Source: Daphnia carinata (Eukaryota > Arthropoda > Branchiopoda > Diplostraca > Daphniidae). From it: DNA of 64,000 nucleotides. The first letter of the stretch is position 1; every line of letters starts with the position of its first letter. The position numbers and the translations under genes are program-made. The stretch is from contig NC_081332.1 in NCBI RefSeq assembly GCF_022539665.2, positions 744,001 to 808,000 of the forward strand, written 5' to 3'. The notes below the pieces were generated by a model, which ran no database searches, had not been told where the DNA came from, and saw nothing but the letters and a program-made list of their open reading frames with translations. Positions 57,985-64,000 of the stretch are shown here, piece after piece.

Positions 57985-60600
57985 TTGCTAGTTCATTGTC
58001 GTGTGTGAAACTTGTGGTGTGCATCTGACGGGCGAAATTTTGGAAACATCAGGCAGAATTGGTAAAGTAATACTTGAGTGAATGTTTCGTCAAGCAAACA
58101 TTGTTAACCAAAGACATTGATTCTAATTCTAACAAAAACATTGTTCCACAAGAAACTTTAATTTGAGAATACCTAATGATATTTGAAACTCCTTTTCAAA
58201 TTACAAAATGAATGGCACATTATTAAGAAAAAACTATAAGAAGTAATACTTTTCATGCTGAGTCATTGTTTGTTTCTTTCTAAATTTTAGGGAATATCAC
58301 AAGTTGTGAACAAGACATTGTGGTGTCTTTGCCATCATTCTCTCATCTCGATGCCAGATTTCCATTAAGAAGGATCATAAATGTGTGGTAATATCATTCT
58401 TCCATATTCCACTATTGCATTATTCTTTTCCATTAGTTTCATCTCATACCATGAATGCAAGAAGAGTTTATCTGCTTGCGATCATGGACGGTAACTCGTG
58501 TCCTTAAAAGTAAGCACGACAGGCACATGGAGATATTGGTTATTGCTTCCTTCCTTCTTTTTAAAAAAGGCATCAAGTCAAACTGCTCAACCCTGCAGTC
58601 AGGCTTTGTGCTTTTTTAAAATTAGAATTTATGAAATAAACAAAGCTTGTCATTTCAATCATGTCAGGATTGTGGAGACAAACATTGTGGTTCATTTCCT
58701 TGGTTAGGCAAGGCGTTCAATAATCCTTGGTGTTACAACAATTTTTAAAATCATTTTTAATAAAAAAATTTTCATTCACGACATTTGCAGATCCTGAGCA
58801 CTGAGAAAAGATTGTTGCTGATATAGAGTTTTGTAAAGATGGATCCCACAGTCCACGACAGAAAGAAGTAGGACAGAAAATTCCATCTTCATCGAAAAGG
58901 GGAGGTTTGCATTTTAAGGTTAGGTTAGAAACAAAACAACAATAAAACTGTTTGCTGTTACCACCTTTTATACATTGTTATCACAAATAGGAGTAGTACA
59001 TATTGGCAGCCATGTAGCTATGTAGTTGCTTTGAAGAATTTTTTCCCTTGTCTGGTGATTGGTTGGTAATGTTGCCCATTCTATTGTTAACTTTTTTCTC
59101 TAGGTTAATGTTATAAAACATTTATTTTAGGACTTTGAATACCTCCTATCCTTATAGCCATGGAACACGTGACATTGACTCCATTTACACTTGAGGAAGC
59201 AATAACGAACATATTTGCAACAAGTATTATTTGTGACCATAAAACCAAAAATTGTTTATTTTTTAAAGCACCTATATTTAAAAGACATCTAGCGGAGGAA
59301 TTGCTTGTTACTGAGTACTCTACTGAACTGTCAATTTGTTCGTTGTCAGGGGGCTACATCGAGTTGGTTGCCTCGCGAATTGGAAATGTTTTGCCGAATT
59401 CCAGGATATCGCCAAGTGTGCCATCTTGTCACAATCGTTTTTCTCCTTAGGATATTACCAATGTGCAGTTGAATTCTAAAGGGTAAAAGCACAAGTTCTT
59501 GGTGAAAACTTGTTGTGCAACATACCACGCCATTAATAGCTTATTGAAAAGTTATACTTTGTTTCCAGGTTTTGTTTGATATGCTATATTTAAAGAACTG
59601 ATGTTGGCACCAGCTTGATGGAAAAAAGTCATTTCCAATGTGGTAGGAGATTTATTTAGAATTGCATTAACTTTCTACTTAAACACGAGAACTTTTGTAG
59701 GGCGCAGGAAACTTGGATTTATTTGGTGATAGAGTCGGATGGTTTTTCTGAAGTTGCAGTTTGAAACAACCTTTCAAAGCCTAAATTCATCTTCGTAGAA
59801 AGGGACTTGTAAGTAAACACGAAGCATTTGTTGCTAACTGTATCTAACCTACATAATTTTCTGTTCCATAGTTAATGTTTTTTTTTTTTTAATAAAGGTT
59901 AAAAGTAACACTGGCTCTGTAAATGTTCTTGGTTTGGGGCAAGACATAGAATAAACTGTGATTATTGGATGGAAGACATGGAATTTCTACACTTAATTCA
60001 TGTTCCCCAAACGGTATTTAAAATTCAAAAATTGAAGTGCATATCTGGGCTCCCTACCTTTCCGTAGCCCCGTTTCCCCTTGACTCATAATAAGCCCGTA
60101 GGGGGTCATGCCCCTACTGTACGGTATATATAAAAATAACATATACCGAGGTTTGGAGGGCTCTGGCCGGAAAGGGGACGTGGGGGTCCGCTTAGTCCGA
60201 TGATGTGTTCACGGAGGGCGACGTGGCTACCCACAAATCCGAACTAAAGGTTAATCGCTCCAGTAAAAATGTTCCAAATCTTCGGCTCTTCTTCCGGCTT
60301 CTCTTAGCCAATCACCGGGTAATCTCCCGGTGGGTCAACAAGGCAGTGTCTCCCCCTGCCTGGGTTGACGGCAACTTTTGAAAGGGCTATTGTGCCTTTT
60401 TAAAGTTGCAAAAATAATTGTAATGTGCAGAGAATTGTCAATAAATTTCTTTTTATAAAATATTTTTCGCAAAATTTGTTTCATTTCGCTTTGTTCACAC
60501 ATTATATTTATCAAGTTTTGTAAATTTAGATTGCAAATTTGATCTTTATTGAATTTGCCACCTTTGATGGTAAGCATTGTTTTCATTAATTATTCGTTTA
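57985..60600. other. Spacer between inverted arms
   Basis: Mostly AT-rich without a recognisable gene. 60,050-60,370 is a GC-rich island with short palindromes (AGGCAGTGTCTCCCCCTGCCT-like and CCGGGTAATCTCCCGG), unlike its surroundings and possibly part of a mobile element. Confidence 0.4.
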
Positions 60601-60603
60601 CAC

Positions 60604-60677
60604 TATCATGGGATTCGAACCTCAGACCTTCTACATATCATTCAAGTGCTCTACCACTGAGCTACTGAACTGTACAT
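60604..60677 (-). repeat. Degenerate tRNA-like sequence
   Basis: The minus strand shows a perfect A-box (TAGCTCAGTGGTAGAGCA) with a D-stem GCTC/GAGC, and a B-box GGTTCGAATCC at correct spacing. Acceptor and T stems do not pair well and no regular anticodon stem forms, so it is a tRNA pseudogene or SINE head. Confidence 0.6.
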
Positions 60678-60756
60678 GAAATAATACAATTTTTAAAGCG
60701 TATCTACCTTTGCAGTATAAAGAAGGATATTTAGAAAGAAAATTTGGTGTTTGTAA

Positions 60757-60830
60757 CACTGTAATTGGCGTAATAGTAAAGCCTTGGACTGGTATGCTGA
60801 AGGTTAAGGGTTCGATCCCCGTTACAGTTG
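60757..60830 (+). repeat. Second degenerate tRNA-like sequence
   Basis: A-box-like TTGGCGTAATAGT and B-box GGTTCGATCC; the ends ACTGTAA and TTACAGT could pair as a 7-bp acceptor stem, but the anticodon arm is poor. It faces away from the element at 60,604. Confidence 0.5.
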
Positions 60831-60960
60831 ATAGATATACTTCTAAATAAAAACTCAATTGACGTAAATATATATATCTTTTATTGTCCCTCCATCCACC
60901 CTCAAATCCACCACTAATATTTCCATTTAAAAATACAAAACAAGACATACATACATAAAT

Positions 60961-61296
60961 TACTAACTAGCAGGTTGGCTGCCACGCCACTAAATCTACA
61001 TTAACTACGTCGCTATCGGAAGGATAGCGACCAAGGGGGACTTGCCCGCTGACAAGTCCGGGCTGACATGATGATGGAGACCGTTTTGGGAACGCACACC
61101 CCTGGTCTCCACCACACATCGGGAAAAGGGAGTCCCTATGGTGCGTTGCCTACAGCGCCTTACGGCGAATCTTGGGCAGTGGCAACTGCTCCTCCTCATG
61201 ACATATAGGCCATGAGGCAGAACAGCGCGGCCCGTCCCTATAAAGCTAAAAAAAAAAGGGGAGAAAAAGGGCGTGGCAGCCAACGTGTTAATTAGT
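60961..61296. mobile_element. Small terminal-inverted-repeat element
   Basis: A perfect 15-bp inverted pair, GTTGGCTGCCACGCC at 60,974-60,988 and its complement at 61,270-61,284, extends with mismatches to roughly 25-29 bp. It encloses a GC-rich, hairpin-rich ~280-bp core with no coding sequence. A TTAA follows the right end; the left counterpart reads CTAG. This is the form of a non-autonomous DNA transposon (MITE). Confidence 0.6.
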
Positions 61297-61339
61297 ACTA
61301 CACAATTACACAATCAAAAAATACAACAATACCACAAAG

Positions 61340-61520
61340 ACCAGGCGATGACGTGGCGACCACGAGGCGACGGATGAGGCGAAGACGGGCCGACGGGCGA
61401 GGTGAAGGCGGGGTGACGAGCGAGGCGAACACGGGGTGATGGGCTGGGCGAAGACGGGCGAGGCGAAGGCGAAGACGGGCGAGGCGAAGGCGAAGGCGAA
61501 GGCGAAAACGGGCGAAAACT
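61340..61520. repeat. GC-rich minisatellite
   Basis: Imperfect repeats of GGCGAAGACGGGCGA and shorter GGCGAA units. The apparent Ser/Pro-rich minus-strand open frames are products of the repeat. Confidence 0.8.
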
Positions 61521-61962
61521 GTAGGAAAGAAATGTGTTGGCTAGAAAGTAGCAATGAAAAGGCGGCCTGCTGAAATAGTGGTTGTTAACCATTGACACAT
61601 AGAGAAGCAGGCTGCTTTTTACCAGATTAAGACTTACAGGAAAGATGAGTGGTCCAAGAGCATAATAATGTCATGATGCATTGCAATCCATAGTTTTGTT
61701 TCATTAGTGACCATCCTTCAGGGCCAGCATTCTTTGCACTTTTAATTCCATAGGCTAAAAAAAGGCAAAGCCACATTAATTTCATACTGACTGTCGAAAC
61801 ATAAGTATAATACCTCACTCCTCAACACAAAACCTTGCCGTTTGAACGCCTCAGTAGATATGATGAGAAGACGAAGGAAATGGTGATGGTTGAGGGTTTG
61901 CAAAACCACTTATGCTGTGTTTCTCAGACAGGACAGGACACAACGAATGGACAAAGAGTAGC

Positions 61963-64000
61963 AGAATGAAATTATGATGTTCCAATACATTTGACTTGTG
62001 TTGTTTATGACCTTCTTTCACCGTCAGCATCTTTTGCAGTTAAAGTTTCAGGAGCTGTGTCTTAAAAACAGAATCATATACATCATATCATTCTGACTGC
62101 CAAAATATAAATTTTATACCTATCAACGAACAATTGAGTAGCACGATGAATGCAAAATAATAAATTGCAGAAGTTTGTGGCTATGGCAGCTGACAACCTG
62201 ACTAATTTTTGCACAGAAATAATCCATTTAATATGATTCACTTCAAAAGTACACAGAAGAATGAAAACTCAAAAATACGAATCATACCATTAGATTTTAT
62301 TATACTTTTCTTCGGAATGTAACACATAAAACAAACAAACCAGACACCGGTTTCCCAGTTCACTGTTGATTCACTTGTCATAAAAAAACATACGTCCATT
62401 AGCGCCATCTTTTATCTTAATATACAACCAAAAATGAAAGTCGCACATAAAATATGGATAATTTTTTTAAGAGAACTCGTCAATTCTAATTTTAGAGCGT
62501 TTAGTGCTAAGCGGCATGGAATCGTGAGGCAGAAAAGCACACAGGGTAAAGGGATAGACGACACTGGAGAACAAACTGGTGGCCATATTATATAGCAAAA
62601 AAAGAAGTATTATCAACTATATTGTCAGATTAAACGTCTCAGCGTAGAAACAACTGTGTACCTTGGCATTTTCTAAGTGTTGTAGACTGGATTATAAATA
62701 CATTCATTGCAACGCAATAGCTAAAAGTTTGCAACCAGGCTGTTAGAATCATTGAGTCTGAATAAAGGAAAATACAATCAAATATAAACATTAACAATTT
62801 AGTTGTAAATGTCAACTACTTGAATCCTTAAACTAGCCCAATTTCTCCGTTGGACGCCCTTTGGTATAACAAGGCCTTTTAAGGTTCACGTAGTAATGAA
62901 GTCAGACAAAATTCTTCTGATTTTGGCACTACCATTTGCAGTTATCTTGAAAAACTGCAAGTTCACTAAGCAAAACCTGGCAAAAAATTACAAAATACAA
63001 GTTGAGTTTTCCTTACCTAATGGTTGTTTAACATAAGACAGCAACATAATTTCCATTTCCGAATCATTTCCTTGCAAACCGTGAAAAAAGGTTTATACCG
63101 TGATTTAAAATCCTTATTTTGTTTTTCTGTCACAATGTCATATGACTTAATTCACTACAAGCTGTGGTACCGACCACTACATGGCGTTCCATTTACCTCA
63201 CTTTTCCCCGCTAGATGTCACTATTTGGCGCCCCCGTTTAAACTGGTTACGATTTGCACAGAATTTGATCTCGGCATAGCAATTTCTATAGCCGCTGTTC
63301 AATAAGAAACCGCCACACGCCCTGGTATTTGATAGCGCCAACATATTTAGTAGATGCCAATTTATTAGAGCAATCTGGCGGTCCAAAAATGTCAGATACC
63401 GGAACATACTGGCGATTTAGTAAGGAATGCCATCTCGGAAACTTAAAGCGAGTAGCTCAAGTTGATTTGCATACGCTACTGTTCCTTATGCACTTCATGC
63501 CAGTACCGTACGTCGGAGTATACCAATCTTACAATCTTATCTTTGTCATAGCTCAAGGTAAACCGAGCCGTTTCCTGTCACTGCGTACTTGAGCAATCAT
63601 CTTTCATTCGATCTAAGCAATATATCGTTCTGCTCTTGCTAGCAGCGCTTTTGGTATTACTTGAGTTTCCTGATCATCTTCTTCTGGTGTTGTTCAAAAT
63701 CAGGTGTGCTTAATGCCCAAATGATTTAGATCAGCTTCGTCCAAAATTAAAAACCTGACTCCCGAGAAGACAAATACTCCACAGTCGACAAAATCCTTAA
63801 ATCGCACCGCGGTCGCGACAACAATATTACACCCAGCTTGAAGATTTGATCGCTGATAGCTCGTGACAGTTCATCCATATATAATCACAGACTTTAAAAG
63901 CGAACTGTAGGAGAATTTACACGCCTCGCGGTGAATTAGGATGGCCAATTCACGAGTGGGTGCGACAATTACAACTTCTGGCTTTTGCTCCATGGCATGA
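61963..64000 (-). repeat. Right arm of the large inverted repeat (runs off the window)
   Basis: Reverse complement of the left arm, beginning near 61,963 and still matching at the window edge. It contains the segment related to 45,700-46,825 and vasa fragment 4. A novel ~150-bp stretch (62,460-62,600) replaces the 1.1 kb present in the left arm. Confidence 0.8.
63715..64000 (-). pseudogene. Vasa-like helicase fragment 4 (inverted)
   Basis: On the minus strand it encodes VVIVAPTRELAILIHRE, then AGCNIVVATAVRFKDFVD and GVRFLILDEADLNHLGIK, with the DEAD box intact. An in-frame stop lies between motif Ia and GCNIVVA where vasa has YGG. It is better preserved than left-arm fragment 3 and may continue beyond the window. 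Confidence 0.8.

Noticed and set aside
60604-60677. Functional tRNA gene
   Set aside because: A- and B-boxes are good, but acceptor, anticodon and T stems do not pair.
61306-61598. Ser/Pro-rich minus-strand open frames
   Set aside because: Produced by the GGCGAA/GGCGAAGACGGGCGA minisatellite; both frames have the same repetitive composition.

Overview
This is eukaryotic nuclear DNA: genes are split by many short GT-AG introns (about 55-80 bp) and intergenic spacers are short. The protein families (PDGF/VEGF-receptor-like kinases, headcase, EED, eIF1A, FUBI-eS30, katanin p60, a cuticle-type secreted protein, vasa-like helicase fragments with a CCHC knuckle remnant) indicate an arthropod. The compact style fits a branchiopod crustacean such as Daphnia best. 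The genus is inference; the gene families are read from the sequence.

Region 1 (1-27,000) is a cluster of at least five copies of one receptor tyrosine kinase gene. The complete plan is a signal peptide, four Ig-like domains each split by an intron, one TM helix, a juxtamembrane exon and a kinase domain with an insert, about 16 exons. Copy A (1-1671) is the 3' kinase half of a gene cut by the window edge. Copy B (5744-7916) has ectodomain, TM and juxtamembrane exon but no kinase. Copy C (7951-11548) starts 35 bp after B ends and carries a one-base insertion in its kinase. Copy D (21699-18087, minus strand) is the only complete copy in which I see no lesion. Copy E (23265-26999) has at least two frameshifts. 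All kinase copies read HGD where most RTKs have HRD. The spacers are duplicated blocks holding orphan 5' ends, torsin-like and 2H-phosphoesterase-like fragments, tRNA-derived elements and an inverted segment around D.

Region 2 (28,300-42,000) is ordinary single-copy sequence: a cuticle-type secreted protein (-), a four-pass membrane protein (+), a katanin p60-like AAA ATPase (-), FUBI-eS30 (-), eIF1A (-), the PRC2 subunit EED (-) and headcase (-). Apart from the possible 5' end of the katanin-like gene, these models splice cleanly in frame.

Region 3 (42,000-64,000) is gene-poor and repeat-rich. It holds AT-rich sequence upstream of headcase, three related copies of a 1-3 kb segment (one direct, two forming large inverted arms), ~170-bp tandem repeats and several broken vasa-like DEAD-box fragments that keep their introns. 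It also contains degenerate tRNA-like sequences, a small terminal-inverted-repeat element and a GC-rich minisatellite. I see no convincing intact gene there. The receptor cluster and the vasa-fragment region are two separate places of recurrent local duplication and decay on either side of a stable housekeeping block.
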